Positions 1 through 8,401 are shown, numbered from the stretch's first letter. The stretch: 38,324 nucleotides of DNA from JBBDWJ01 sp040902925 (GCA_040902925.1 JBBDWJ010000118.1:1-38324), one strand, 5' to 3'. Numbers and translations are program-made. The notes: generated by a model from the sequence alone, not told the origin.

Positions 1-1282
1 CGCCCTTGATGGTGCCTCCGCCCAGCGGGAAATACATCGGCGGCTGCCGCTCGCTGACCGCTCCTTTGTATCCGCCCGCCAAATGCTGCGGCGGCACCGA
101 TCCCGAGATTTCGAAGACCCAGACGAACTCCTCGCGGCCGTTGAGCGTGTAGGGTTCGCCGTAGCGCAAGTCGTGGAGCGTGTTCTCGGGGTCAAATCCC
201 AGCTTGTTCCAGACACGGTTGGTGACAAGCCCGTCGAGGCCCGCGCATTCGTCGACTTCGTTGAAATGCGGCAGCGCGTTTCCCTCGTGAAGCGTGCGGC
301 CGTTGCCGGCGGCCTTTACGGGGGGCCGGTCTACGTTGTTGAGCAGCCCTTCGACCAGATCGGAAGCCGCCGTCAAGTCTTTCAAGCCCTGCTGGTATTG
401 GATCCCGATCGCGTCGCAGCCGAACTCGTCCGCAATGCGCAGAGCGGCGACGTACATCTTGCACTGTTCGAGAAGCTGCCGCTCGGTGAGCTCGGTTTTC
501 TCGTCCTGGCCGGTCTTAAAAACCATGCCTTTGGCGTCGAGCCAGGCGCGAATGCCGCGGGCCTCTTCGTCGCTAACCTGCTGCATTGCGGCGTAGAGCG
601 CCGACTGGCTGAGCCGTTCCTTGAAAACCCCGGTCGGGTGGAGCAGCTCGTCGGGAATGATCGCGTTGTACATCCCCATGCAGCCTTCGTCGAATACGCC
701 CAGGATCGCCTTGCGGCGACGCAGATCGGTAGCCACCTCGCGCCCAACCTGGGCGGCCTTCTCCGGCAATTCCATGCCAGATGCGTCTCGAACGTGTTCG
801 GTGGAGTGAATCACCTTGCCGGCATCGAGCCACTTGGCAAGGCCGTCGAGAAAAAACTTGTCGGTGAAGTCCTGGCTCCACAGGGTGCTGTATGCGATGC
901 CGGCTTTGGTCAGGCTGCCGTTCAGATTGAGCATCCCCACCAGGCCGGGCCACTGGCCGCTCCAGTTCGCGACGGTCAGGATCGGTCCTTGGTGCGTAAA
1001 CAGACCATGGAGGACATGATGGCTGTACTGCCAGACGGCCTCGACGACGATCAAGGGAGTTGTGGGGTCGATATCCCTAAAAACCTCCATGCCGCGTTTT
1101 TGGCTGTCGATAAATCCGTGTTTCTTCAGCGGATCGTACGCGTGGCCCCGGACCACCTTGTGGCCTAGCTCTTCGATTACGGCGGTGAGCTTTGATTCGA
1201 CTTCCGCTTGCGCCGGCCAGCACATCTGGTTGGCCGACAGCCTCAGGTCGCCGTTGGCTATGAGAACGACATCAGAACCCAT
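1..1282 (-). CDS. L-fucose/L-arabinose isomerase-like protein, C-terminus cut by window edge
   Basis: An open frame runs leftward from an ATG at 1282 off the window edge, giving 427 residues with no stop. The N-terminal half resembles the Rossmann-like domains of fucose isomerase-type proteins (ANWSGQWPGLVGMLNLNGSL near residues 106-123). An FDEGCMGMYNAI segment follows at 197-208, where Glu199 is a plausible metal ligand. A later block (HEGNALPHFNEVDECAGLDG, about 332-351) looks like the C-terminal catalytic domain. Such proteins interconvert aldoses and ketoses in the cytoplasm, but the substrate here cannot be told. No Shine-Dalgarno is evident. A TACAAT lies only 7 nt before the ATG, so a leaderless transcript is possible. 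The longest ORFs on the other strand here are antisense shadows. Family assignment is from remembered motifs and moderately sure. Confidence 0.75.
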   Translation of the reverse strand, partial: MGSDVVLIANGDLRLSANQMCWPAQAEVESKLTAVIEELGHKVVRGHAYDPLKKHGFIDSQKRGMEVFRDIDPTTPLIVVEAVWQYSHHVLHGLFTHQGPILTVANWSGQWPGLVGMLNLNGSLTKAGIAYSTLWSQDFTDKFFLDGLAKWLDAGKVIHSTEHVRDASGMELPEKAAQVGREVATDLRRRKAILGVFDEGCMGMYNAIIPDELLHPTGVFKERLSQSALYAAMQQVSDEEARGIRAWLDAKGMVFKTGQDEKTELTERQLLEQCKMYVAALRIADEFGCDAIGIQYQQGLKDLTAASDLVEGLLNNVDRPPVKAAGNGRTLHEGNALPHFNEVDECAGLDGLVTNRVWNKLGFDPENTLHDLRYGEPYTLNGREEFVWVFEISGSVPPQHLAGGYKGAVSERQPPMYFPLGGGTIKG

Positions 1283-1426
1283 TGGCTGAGATTGTAGACG
1301 ACCGGCGCGTGAGGTTTCCACTAACGAGGCGCACTATGGCAGACGGGCCCCAAATTTGGAGCTGCAAGCGTGATACGCCGCTGTGGAGCGGATCAACCAC
1401 AGATCAACCGATCAACGGAATGGGTT

Positions 1427-2350
1427 TCAGGCTTCCTGGGGAAGCAAATGCGGCGGCACGAAGGGATGCGCCTGGGGAACCTCGGCACCTTTCCCTAGCA
1501 GCCGGACTTGGAATCGGGCGATCGCCAGGTGGGAGGTTTCCACGGCGCTTGTAGCGTCCATTTCAAACTCGGGGATTGCTGAGTCGGGAAAGCGAGCAAA
1601 CCAGCCGTAGCGGCCCTCGTAGAACACCGGGCGCCCCATCCCCCACTGTTCGTAGGCGGCTGACGCCAGCTCGACTTGGGTCTCGTCAACGCCGTCGGGA
1701 ATACCGGTGTGCTGGAAGAATTCAAGATCCTGCTTCCAACGTGAGACCCGCCCGATGAACTCGACGCCGCTCTCTCCGCCGCGGCGCACCGGCATCTCCC
1801 CAAACGCCTGCCGAAAATCTACAGGCAGGTTTTCCAGGGCGTATCGCGATGGGCCCGTTGCGCTGACAGCGGCCATTTCCTGATTCAGCCAGGGCTCTTC
1901 GCCGGTAAACGGGCTCACTAACCACCACTCGCCGCCGTGCTCGGCTGGCGCCTGGCGGTATGGCCCTCCGGGGTACTTGGCGGAGTCGGGAACGTCGGCG
2001 AAGCGGGGCGGCCCCGCAGGGGAGTCGACCGTTTCGGCGGTGCCTTCGGGGCCGCGAGCGGTTTCGACGGGTAGTTCCTGGGCAGATGGGGAGGGCGGCG
2101 GTTGTGGCGGCGCGGCCTGTTGCTGAGACGTGGGCGATTCAGCAGCAGGGCTGGCTTCACCGCGGCTCCTGACCACGTTCGAAGCGGCTTGCTGGGGCGA
2201 AAGACCAAGACCCGGCGACGCCAGCGCATCTTGGGTCGTTTTCAGGAACGCCGCGAATTCCACCGCGGGCCTTTCCAGCAGCGCCGCCCGTTCCCACAGC
2301 GTTTCTCCTGGGGCAGGCGCGGCACTGAAACGAGCGAATGGGTGGATCAT
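1427..2350 (-). CDS. Hypothetical proline-rich protein (307 aa)
   Basis: I do not recognise this protein. The start at 2350 is chosen because GGAGAG sits about 6 nt upstream. The frame stays open to 2608, but the extra residues are arginine-rich and look non-coding. Residues 1-60 are mixed and helical in character. About residues 60-130 are a low-complexity Pro/Ala/Ser/Gln linker with proline runs. The C-terminal 170 residues are rich in Trp, Tyr and Phe (GGEWWLVSPFTGEEPW, YGWFARFPDSAIPEFEMDA) and look like a compact folded domain. There is no signal peptide, membrane segment or cysteine cluster. It lies downstream of nothing obvious on its strand and reads toward the isomerase-like gene, 145 nt away. 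A lineage-restricted family is the likeliest reading; no function is proposed. Confidence 0.7.
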   Translation of the reverse strand: MIHPFARFSAAPAPGETLWERAALLERPAVEFAAFLKTTQDALASPGLGLSPQQAASNVVRSRGEASPAAESPTSQQQAAPPQPPPSPSAQELPVETARGPEGTAETVDSPAGPPRFADVPDSAKYPGGPYRQAPAEHGGEWWLVSPFTGEEPWLNQEMAAVSATGPSRYALENLPVDFRQAFGEMPVRRGGESGVEFIGRVSRWKQDLEFFQHTGIPDGVDETQVELASAAYEQWGMGRPVFYEGRYGWFARFPDSAIPEFEMDATSAVETSHLAIARFQVRLLGKGAEVPQAHPFVPPHLLPQEA

Positions 2351-2667
2351 GGGGCTCTCCGGCTGCTGACCGCTGGGATGCAAGCACGCGCGAGCCCACA
2401 ACAGAAGCGGGAAAGGGGATCGAGCGAAGTAGCGGCGCGGCAAGCGCTTAGCCGAGGTTTCCGGCATTGTCGTGGCGCCGGAGGAGTCATATTCCTGCCA
2501 CCGCGCCAAGAATTTGCAGCAGCGCCGCCTATTTCGAAAGCTATCTTGGAAAGCCTCCCTGCTCCGCGGCATCCGCCCAAGGTTGACCGCGACATTCGAC
2601 CAAAACACGGCGTGATGTAACCTCGCCGTTGCAACGCTATGCTAGGGTCAAGGCACCAAGAAACGTC
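2351..2667. other. Divergent intergenic region, 317 bp
   Basis: This lies between the start of the minus-strand proline-rich protein and the start of the exported PHP protein, so it should hold both promoters. No convincing -35/-10 pair is visible. TATGCT at about 2639 could be a weak -10 for the plus-strand gene. Open frames across it on either strand are arginine- and cysteine-rich and are judged non-coding. Confidence 0.4.
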
Positions 2668-3675
2668 ATGAAAACATCTCGAGGAACAGCATTCGTCCGG
2701 TTCTCGTTGGCCGCTGCGCTGGCCTGCGTTTGGACCTTCCTGCCCGCCCAAACCGCTCCGCAACAGGGCTGGCGCTGGCTCAAAGGCAACTTGCACACGC
2801 ATACGGTCAACAGCGATGGCGACAGCGCGCCGGACGCGGTCGCGCGCTGGTACAAAGAACATCGCTACAACTTCCTGGTGCTCACCGATCATGACTTCCT
2901 CACCGAGCCGGAAGGGCTCAACGCCATATTCGCGGCGAAGGAAAAATTCCTGCTCATCCCGGGCGAGGAAGTCAGCGCGAAGCACGACGGAAAGCCGATC
3001 CACATCAACGCCTTCAATGTCGGCTCGACCATTCTTCCACTGGGCGGCAGCAGCATACTCGACACCGTGCAGAGGAATGTCGACGCCATCCGGCAGGCAG
3101 GGGCGATGCCTTCGCTCAATCACCCGAACTTTCACTGGGCGGTAAGACCCGACGAGCTGCGCCAGGTAAACGGGCTGAAGCTGTTTGAGGTTTACAACGG
3201 CCATCCGACCGTCAACAACTGGGGCGGCGGCGCATTCGAGAGCCTCGATGAGATGTGGGACGTGGTGCTGACCGCCGGCCGCGAGGTCTACGGCGTCGCG
3301 GTCGACGACGCTCATCATTTCAAAAGCATCGGCCCGCAGTACTCGAATCCGGGCCGCGGCTGGGTGATGGTGAAGGCTCGCGAGCTCTCCACTCGCGCCG
3401 TGATGGACGCCCTCGAAAACGGAGACTTCTACGCCTCGACGGGCGTGGGGCTGGAGGAGGTCGAGCGACTCGACAAGGGATTGCGGCTTAAAATTTCCGA
3501 AGCGAGCCAGATTCGGTTTACCACAGAGTTTCTTGGAGCGAACGGCAAGCTGCTGAGCCGTACTTTTGATAACCCCGCCGAATACGTTCTCAAGCCCGGC
3601 GAAGCCTATGTTCGCGCGCGGGTTACGGATTCGAATGGGAATCGGGCTTGGGTGCAGCCGGTGTTTGCGCGGTAA
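2668..3675 (+). CDS. Exported PHP-domain metal-dependent phosphoesterase
   Basis: This 335-residue protein starts with a Sec-type signal peptide (MKTSRGT, a hydrophobic core, then a cut near LPAQ-TAP). The start at 2668 is preferred over the in-frame codon at 2629 because it places the charged n-region correctly. The mature part is a PHP (polymerase and histidinol phosphatase) domain. Metal-binding motifs follow in order: LHTHTVNSDGD, LTDHDF, LIPGEEVSA, SLNHPNF and AVDDAHHF. PHP proteins hydrolyse phosphoesters with a di- or trinuclear metal centre. An exported single-domain version of this kind is common in soil bacteria, and its substrate is not known to me. The C-terminal 90 residues form a beta-rich accessory domain. 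The gene stands alone, with a poor Shine-Dalgarno. Family is secure, substrate open. Confidence 0.88.
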   Translation: MKTSRGTAFVRFSLAAALACVWTFLPAQTAPQQGWRWLKGNLHTHTVNSDGDSAPDAVARWYKEHRYNFLVLTDHDFLTEPEGLNAIFAAKEKFLLIPGEEVSAKHDGKPIHINAFNVGSTILPLGGSSILDTVQRNVDAIRQAGAMPSLNHPNFHWAVRPDELRQVNGLKLFEVYNGHPTVNNWGGGAFESLDEMWDVVLTAGREVYGVAVDDAHHFKSIGPQYSNPGRGWVMVKARELSTRAVMDALENGDFYASTGVGLEEVERLDKGLRLKISEASQIRFTTEFLGANGKLLSRTFDNPAEYVLKPGEAYVRARVTDSNGNRAWVQPVFAR

Positions 3676-3772
3676 GGAACCAGACTGTGGTCAGCAAGGC
3701 GGGAACGTTCCGTCGGGCTGGCCGGCAGGAACTCGCGGCCTTACGGCGACGGGCCGGCGGAAGTAGCTGCAC

Positions 3773-4189
3773 TTACTTCGAGGGGGAGTGCTCGACCTGA
3801 CACAGAGGGTTTCGCTCGAAGATGTACTCTTCAACGGGAACGCCCCCAATCAGGTGTTCCTGAACGATGCGCTCGGCGACTTCGGGCGTTACTGAGTGAT
3901 ACCAGGTTCCCTCTGGATAGACCACAGCGATCGGCCCCTTGCGGCAGACGCGCAGACAATTGACCTTGCTGCGATAGACGCAGCCTTCGCCGCCAGCGAT
4001 TCCCAGCTCGCCGAGCCGTCGTTTCAGGTAGTTCCAGCTCTCGAGCGTCGTTTCGCGGGGCGCGCACTTGGGCTGGCTCTGGTCGGCGCAAAGTAAAATG
4101 TGGCGCTGGTAGCGGCCCGTGGGCAGCGAGGGTTCTCGCTCCGGCTCCGTACCATCGGATGAACTCTCGCCTGCCGGCACATTCCCCAT
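3773..4189 (-). CDS. Thioredoxin-like (2Fe-2S) ferredoxin
   Basis: This cytoplasmic protein of about 138 residues has the thioredoxin-fold ferredoxin pattern. The first cysteine pair sits in LLCADQSQPKCAP. The second is VNCLRVCRKGPIAVVYPEGTWY, with the C-x3-C spacing and the Gly-Pro/Tyr-Pro-x-Gly-x-Trp-Tyr block typical of the Aquifex/Azotobacter 2Fe-2S family. Such proteins carry one [2Fe-2S] cluster and shuttle electrons; the partner is unknown. I place the start at 4189. The frame remains open to 4348, but that stretch covers the divergent promoter region and has no conserved sequence. No Shine-Dalgarno is seen before 4189, so the start is uncertain. The gene is divergent from the VWFA gene, with about 200 nt between starts. 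Confidence 0.85.
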   Translation of the reverse strand: MGNVPAGESSSDGTEPEREPSLPTGRYQRHILLCADQSQPKCAPRETTLESWNYLKRRLGELGIAGGEGCVYRSKVNCLRVCRKGPIAVVYPEGTWYHSVTPEVAERIVQEHLIGGVPVEEYIFERNPLCQVEHSPSK

Positions 4190-4386
4190 AGTTGTCTGAT
4201 AGTAGCGCGGTTGCCGGCTCGCCAGACGCGGGCCCGTCCTTCTGGGATCGGCGGCCAAGTCCTTCGGAAACACGGAATTTGCCGCGCCATCCCGTGGGAA
4301 CTCCAGTACCATAAAGGTAACTTGACGAAGCGCTTTTCGTCCAAACACACAGGGGCAGGTTCGGGAACCCCAAAGGGAGCGGTGTT

Positions 4387-5541
4387 ATGAGACGTGGTCT
4401 GGCGGTTTTTCTCACACTCTTTGCCGCGGTGGTCGTGCTGATGGTGGTGGCCGACACTGCGTTCACGCAGACAGAAGGGCCGATCTCGACGGGTCCGCGG
4501 CGTCCGCCGGGAAGACCACCCGCTCCGGGCGGACCGATTTCGGATGCTCCCGTAAACGACCCCAGCCAGCCGCCCATCGAGACCCGGCCTCGCCAGCCCA
4601 TTCCCGAAGACCAGCCGCTGTTCACGGCCGATACCAACGTCGTCAACGTTGACGTGGCCGTGGTGGACAATCGCGGCAATTTCATTCCGCAGATTCCGCA
4701 GCACCACTTCCAGATTCTTGAAGACGGCGTGCCGCAGCAGATCGTCAGTTTCGGGCCATCCGAGGCGCCGATGACAGTTTGCCTGTTGATCGAGTTCAGC
4801 AACCTGTTCCAGCAGTACTGGTCAGAAACCTGGTATCAGACGCTGACCGCCGCCTATGGCTTTGTGGAGACGCTGCGTCCCGACGACTGGGTGGCAGTTG
4901 TGGCCTACGACCTGAGGCCCGAAATCCTGACCGACTTCACGCAAGACAAGCGCAAGGTTCAAGAAGGAATGCAGCGGATGCGGATCGCGGGCTACTCCGA
5001 GTCGAACCTTTTCGACGCGCTCACCGAAATGTGTGAGCGCATGAAAGACATTGAGGGCCGCAAGTCGATCGTTCTGATCGCCTCCGGCCGCGACACCTTC
5101 AGCAAGCTGACCTTCGGCGAAACCCGCCGCATCGTGCAAGAAGCGGGCGTTACCGTGCACTCCATCGGGCTGATGCAGGCGCTGCGGGAATGGTATGACG
5201 CTCGCGGTTATCTGGGGCCGATCGCCCGGCTGGATTTCCTGCAGGCCGATAATCAACTGCGCACGTTCTCGAAAGAAACCGGCGGCTTGTCGTTCTTCCC
5301 GCGCTTCTACGGCGAGTTCCCGACAATCTTCCAGGCGCTCAACTACACAATTCGCAACCAGTACTCGATCAACTACCAGCCCACCAACGTCAAGCGCGAC
5401 GGCAAGTTCCGCGAGATCACGGTGAGACTGGTCGATCCTGAAACCAACAAGGAACTGCGCATTACAGACCAGAAGGGCAAGCGGGTCAAGTACAAGATCA
5501 TCGCCAAGAACGGCTACCTGGCCCCGCGCGAAGTGGAATAG
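4387..5541 (+). CDS. Secreted VWFA-related (acidobacterial-type) protein
   Basis: This 384-residue protein begins with a signal peptide (MRRGLAVFLTLFAAVVVLMVV, cut near residues 27-29), followed by a Pro/Arg-rich linker to about residue 75. It then has the layout of VWFA-related domains expanded in Acidobacteria. First comes a small beta module (VNVDVAVVDNRGNFI ... HFQILEDGVPQQIVSF). A von Willebrand A fold follows, from about residue 128, with FVETLRPDDWVAVVAYD, SIVLIASGRDTFS and VTVHSIG. A C-terminal beta part (YSINYQP ... KFREITVRLV) ends it. It is expected outside the inner membrane, in protein-protein contacts. The first metal-site motif is degenerate: Glu136-Phe-Ser-Asn-Leu stands where Asp-x-Ser-x-Ser is usual. 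GGGAG 8-10 nt before the ATG is a good ribosome site. Confidence 0.88.
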   Translation: MRRGLAVFLTLFAAVVVLMVVADTAFTQTEGPISTGPRRPPGRPPAPGGPISDAPVNDPSQPPIETRPRQPIPEDQPLFTADTNVVNVDVAVVDNRGNFIPQIPQHHFQILEDGVPQQIVSFGPSEAPMTVCLLIEFSNLFQQYWSETWYQTLTAAYGFVETLRPDDWVAVVAYDLRPEILTDFTQDKRKVQEGMQRMRIAGYSESNLFDALTEMCERMKDIEGRKSIVLIASGRDTFSKLTFGETRRIVQEAGVTVHSIGLMQALREWYDARGYLGPIARLDFLQADNQLRTFSKETGGLSFFPRFYGEFPTIFQALNYTIRNQYSINYQPTNVKRDGKFREITVRLVDPETNKELRITDQKGKRVKYKIIAKNGYLAPREVE

Positions 5542-5834
5542 CGAAACGCGCCGCGGGCGGCTCAGGGTAGCGTGTGTTTCACTTTCGGCCCCAATGATTT
5601 TTGAGCCAGCGTAATGGGCGTCGCTCATTGCATCGGCAGTCTCGTAAGTACCGTCCGGCTCCTCCACACGAAGCTCCGCACTGATGCGCAAAGGCGCAAT
5701 GTTGTCAAGCGTTCGATCTTTCGAATTTAGAGCAACATCGCGATGCGTTGACAGTTTTGTTGCGGCGCTGTTACGCTGACCGAGCCTTCATAACGCATAG
5801 CTTCCTGCGCCAGCGTTTTTCTTGTTCACCCCCC
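5542..5834. other. Intergenic region, 293 bp, upstream of the receiver gene
   Basis: The last 90 nt hold a promoter candidate and leader for the receiver gene. On the minus strand, about 5560-5691, an ATG-initiated frame has unusually coding-like composition (MRISAELRVEEPDGTYETAD at its start). It then runs into the antisense of the VWFA gene, so it is at most a remnant. No tRNA or clear terminator was seen. Confidence 0.4.
5748..5777 (+). promoter_or_regulatory. Putative sigma70-type promoter for the receiver gene
   Basis: A full consensus TTGACA (5748-5753) is followed after 17 nt by TTACGC (5771-5776), or after 18 nt by TACGCT. The start codon lies about 58 nt downstream. The -35 box is excellent and the -10 box mediocre. 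Confidence 0.4.
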
Positions 5835-6260
5835 ATGCAGCCATCACCCAAAGTTCTTTTGATCGACGATAACCGTCACGGCCTGATCGCGCGGCGCACC
5901 GTGCTCGAAGAGGCCGGCTATCAAGTGGAGACCGCGAAGGACGGCAAGGAAGGCCTTGAAAAATTCGCCGCGACCGCGTACGACGTCGTGGTCACCGACT
6001 TCCGCATGCCTCATGCGGGCGGGGCCGAGGTGCTCCAGCGCGTGCGCCAGGCTGACAGGCGCGTCCCGGTGGTGCTGCTTTCCGGCTACGTGAGGCATCT
6101 GGGGCTTAGCGAAGAATCCACAGGCGCCGATGTCGTTCTAGCGAAAGGGCCAACCGAGGCGCAGGATCTGCTGCGGGCTATCGCGCGCGTGCTGCGCAAG
6201 AAAAAACCGGCGTCTCAGCGCGGCGGCCAGCAAGGCAAGCGTGCCGGGGCTTCCGGCTAA
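5835..6260 (+). CDS. Stand-alone response-regulator receiver protein (CheY-like)
   Basis: This 141-residue protein is essentially one receiver domain plus a basic tail (RKKKPASQRGGQQGKR). The acidic pocket is Asp11-Asp12 (LLIDDN). The phospho-acceptor is Asp55 (VVTDFRMPH). The switch residues are Ser83 (VVLLSGY) and Lys104 (VLAKGPT). All catalytic positions are present, so it should accept phosphate from a histidine kinase, but it has no output domain. No kinase gene lies in the window. I chose the ATG at 5835 rather than the in-frame codon at 5748, because the latter falls inside the promoter and adds residues foreign to the fold. The basic tail might bind nucleic acid or a partner, which is a guess. 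Confidence 0.9.
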   Translation: MQPSPKVLLIDDNRHGLIARRTVLEEAGYQVETAKDGKEGLEKFAATAYDVVVTDFRMPHAGGAEVLQRVRQADRRVPVVLLSGYVRHLGLSEESTGADVVLAKGPTEAQDLLRAIARVLRKKKPASQRGGQQGKRAGASG

Positions 6261-6335
6261 GTCGCTGTTGAACGCGGTATTTCAGGCCCGCCGCTCCACT
6301 CACAGCGCAACAATCCGACACGGAGGCAGATCATC

Positions 6336-7043
6336 GTGATTCAGATCACCTGGCTTGGGCATTCCACGTTTACAATCCGGCTCGAGACGGGCGAAGTGAT
6401 TTTGATTGACCCGTGGCTGCAGGGAAATCCGAAACACCCCCAGGGCTTTCAGCTTGACCGCGTCGACGCTCTGCTGCTGACCCATGGCCACGGCGACCAC
6501 ATCGGCGATGCCGTTGCGGTGGCAAAGAAATTCAAATGCCCCGTCGTCGCGATCTATGAGATCTGCCAATGGCTCGGCACGAAGGGTGTTGAAACGGCCT
6601 CCGGGATGAACAAAGGCGGCAGCCAGACCGTGGCTGGAGTGAAGGTCACCATGACACACGCCCAGCACAGCAGCATGATCGAGGATGAAGGGAAGATGAT
6701 CTACGCCGGGGAAGCCGCCGGTTATGTCCTGCGGCTGCCCGACGGCCGCGCAATCTACCACGCCGGTGACACCAACGTCTTCAGCGACATGCAGTTGATC
6801 CGCGAGCTTTACCAACCCGAACTCGCGATGCTTCCGATCGGGGATTTGTATACGATGGACCCCCGCGAGGCCGCCCTGGCCTGCCGGTTCTTGAAGCCGA
6901 AGAAGGTCTTGCCGATGCACTACGGCACGTTTCCGCCGCTGACGGGAACTCCCGAGCAGCTCAGGAAGTTGTTGGGCAAGCACGCCGACACGAAGGGAAT
7001 CGAAGTGGTCGCGCCGAAGCCCGGAGAGGCGTTCGACTGGTAG
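6336..7043 (+). CDS. UPF0173-family metal-dependent hydrolase
   Basis: This 235-residue metallo-beta-lactamase-fold protein starts at a GTG with GGAGG about 10 nt upstream. The signature metal motif is His50-x-His52-x-Asp54-His55 in LLTHGHGDHIGDA. Later ligands are in MTHAQHSS, YHAGDTNVFSDM and PMHYGTFPPLTG. The length and block order match the UPF0173 group (YtkL-like), which are cytoplasmic di-metal hydrolases of uncertain substrate. No signal peptide is present. The gene is monocistronic by appearance and converges on larB with 107 nt between stops. Confidence 0.92.
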   Translation: MIQITWLGHSTFTIRLETGEVILIDPWLQGNPKHPQGFQLDRVDALLLTHGHGDHIGDAVAVAKKFKCPVVAIYEICQWLGTKGVETASGMNKGGSQTVAGVKVTMTHAQHSSMIEDEGKMIYAGEAAGYVLRLPDGRAIYHAGDTNVFSDMQLIRELYQPELAMLPIGDLYTMDPREAALACRFLKPKKVLPMHYGTFPPLTGTPEQLRKLLGKHADTKGIEVVAPKPGEAFDW

Positions 7044-7150
7044 CCCGGGGCGGTGCGCCATACCTCAAAAGGGTCACAAGGGATTGAGCGGCCGACTACC
7101 GCTTGCTGACGCGCGCGGTTCGGATTTGCGGCAGGATCTGGCGAAGAATC

Positions 7151-7897
7151 TTAGATCCGGTTGATCAACGTCGCCACGTAGGCCGCCCCAAACCCGTTGT
7201 CGATGTTGACCACGGAGACATTGCTCGAACAGCTATTCAGCATCCCCAGCAGCGCGGCGAGGCCGCCAAAGCTCGCGCCGTAGCCGATGCTGGTCGGCAC
7301 CGCGATCACCGGTACCGAAACCAGCCCGCCTACGGCGCTCGGCAGGGCGCCTTCCATTCCGGCGCAGCAAATGATGACCCGCGCGTCGGCGAGCCGGTTG
7401 AGATTCGACAATAAGCGGTGAATCCCGGCCACTCCGACGTCATAGATCTTCTCGATCTCGTTGCCCATCACCTCGGCCGTCACCTGGGCTTCTTCGGCGA
7501 CCGGGATGTCGCTCGTGCCCGCGCACAAGATTCCGATCTTGCTTTTACCCCGGATCTGGCGGTCTCCCCAGACGCGGATCGCGCCCGAGCGGGGAAAATA
7601 TTCGGCCTCCGGCGCGATCGTTTTGACCGCTTGAGCCATCTCGGCGTCGGCGCGCGTCACCAGCAGGTTTTTCGAGCGCTCCAGCAGCTTCGCGCTGATA
7701 CCAACGACCTCGTCGACGGTCTTGCCGCGGCCAAGCACGACTTCCGGCATGCCATGCCGCAGCGCGCGGTGATGATCGACCTTCGCAAATCCGAGGTCTT
7801 CAAACGGCATGTGCGCCAGTTGGCGCAAAGCTTCGTCAGGCGTGCGCGCGCCGGCCTGCACCTCTTCCAGAAGCTTGCGTAGGTGGTCTTCCGTCAT
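7151..7897 (-). CDS. larB: LarB, pyridinium-3,5-biscarboxylate mononucleotide synthase
   Basis: LarB carboxylates nicotinic acid adenine dinucleotide at C5 and releases AMP, the first step toward the nickel-pincer cofactor of lactate racemase-type enzymes. The 248-residue sequence has the AIR-carboxylase-like (PurE-related) C-terminal core: GILCAGTSDIPVAEEA, VIICCAGMEGALPSAVGGLV and VPTSIGYGASFGG. The N-terminal helical part (LLEEVQAGARTPDEALRQL ... KVDHHRALRHGMPEVVLGRG) is also typical. It is cytoplasmic. It follows the DUF192 gene by 15 nt, so the two are probably co-transcribed. The partner genes larC and larE are not in this window, nor is any recognised lactate racemase. Confidence 0.93.
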   Translation of the reverse strand: MTEDHLRKLLEEVQAGARTPDEALRQLAHMPFEDLGFAKVDHHRALRHGMPEVVLGRGKTVDEVVGISAKLLERSKNLLVTRADAEMAQAVKTIAPEAEYFPRSGAIRVWGDRQIRGKSKIGILCAGTSDIPVAEEAQVTAEVMGNEIEKIYDVGVAGIHRLLSNLNRLADARVIICCAGMEGALPSAVGGLVSVPVIAVPTSIGYGASFGGLAALLGMLNSCSSNVSVVNIDNGFGAAYVATLINRI

Positions 7898-7912
7898 GTC
7901 CTGCGAGGATAG

Positions 7913-8401
7913 CTAAAAGTTGAGCCGGTCGCCAACCTTGAGGTTGTGCGCGGCCGCCTGACCGGCGGCGATCTCCAACACGAACTGCGCGTAGGCGTTG
8001 CCGCCGTAGCTGGGGCAATCGTCGCGGCGCTCCCCTGGACAGGGCGGTGTGTTCGCCGAGATCTCGACGATTTGGTGATTGGCGTTGATCCAGAGAATAT
8101 CGAGCGGGATTTTGGTGCGGAACATCCAAAAGGAGCGCTCGGCCTCGTCCATGAAAACGAACAGCATGCCTTTGTCGGGCGGCAGGTCCTCCCGGAACAT
8201 GAGCCCGCGGGCCTGGTCGAGGATATTCAAGGCAACTTCGGCGCGGATCGTCGTGCCATCCGGGTAGCTAACCGGCATCGTCGAGAGGCCCGATGGGGAA
8301 GCGCCTGTTTCGGAAGCCGTCGGCGAGCAGGAAAACGCCGCGGCGCAGGCAAGCGCGGCAACCAAGCGGGCGGCTGTTGAGAACGCTTTCTTTCGAGTCA
8401 T
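7913..8401 (-). CDS. DUF192-family lipoprotein
   Basis: This 162-residue protein has an N-terminal signal with a lipobox-like end (ALACAAAFSC, candidate lipid Cys25), so it is probably a lipoprotein. The rest is a DUF192 domain. Its hallmarks are QARGLMFREDLPPDKGMLFVF, SFWMFRTKIPLDILWI and YAQFVLEIAAGQAAAHNLKVG. The molecular function of DUF192 is unknown to me; it forms a small beta-barrel-like fold, often exported. The cysteine pair in PPCPGERRDDCPSYGG lies in the insertion usual for the longer family members. It reads into larB after 15 nt. The Shine-Dalgarno is weak. Confidence 0.9.
   Translation of the reverse strand: MTRKKAFSTAARLVAALACAAAFSCSPTASETGASPSGLSTMPVSYPDGTTIRAEVALNILDQARGLMFREDLPPDKGMLFVFMDEAERSFWMFRTKIPLDILWINANHQIVEISANTPPCPGERRDDCPSYGGNAYAQFVLEIAAGQAAAHNLKVGDRLNF

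Noticed and set aside
83..1168. 361-codon plus-strand ORF
   Set aside because: It is antisense to the isomerase-like gene, whose minus-strand translation has recognisable motifs. The plus-strand product is the usual GC-rich shadow.
2351..2608. N-terminal extension of the proline-rich protein
   Set aside because: The added residues are arginine/cysteine-rich and a better ribosome site supports the start at 2350.
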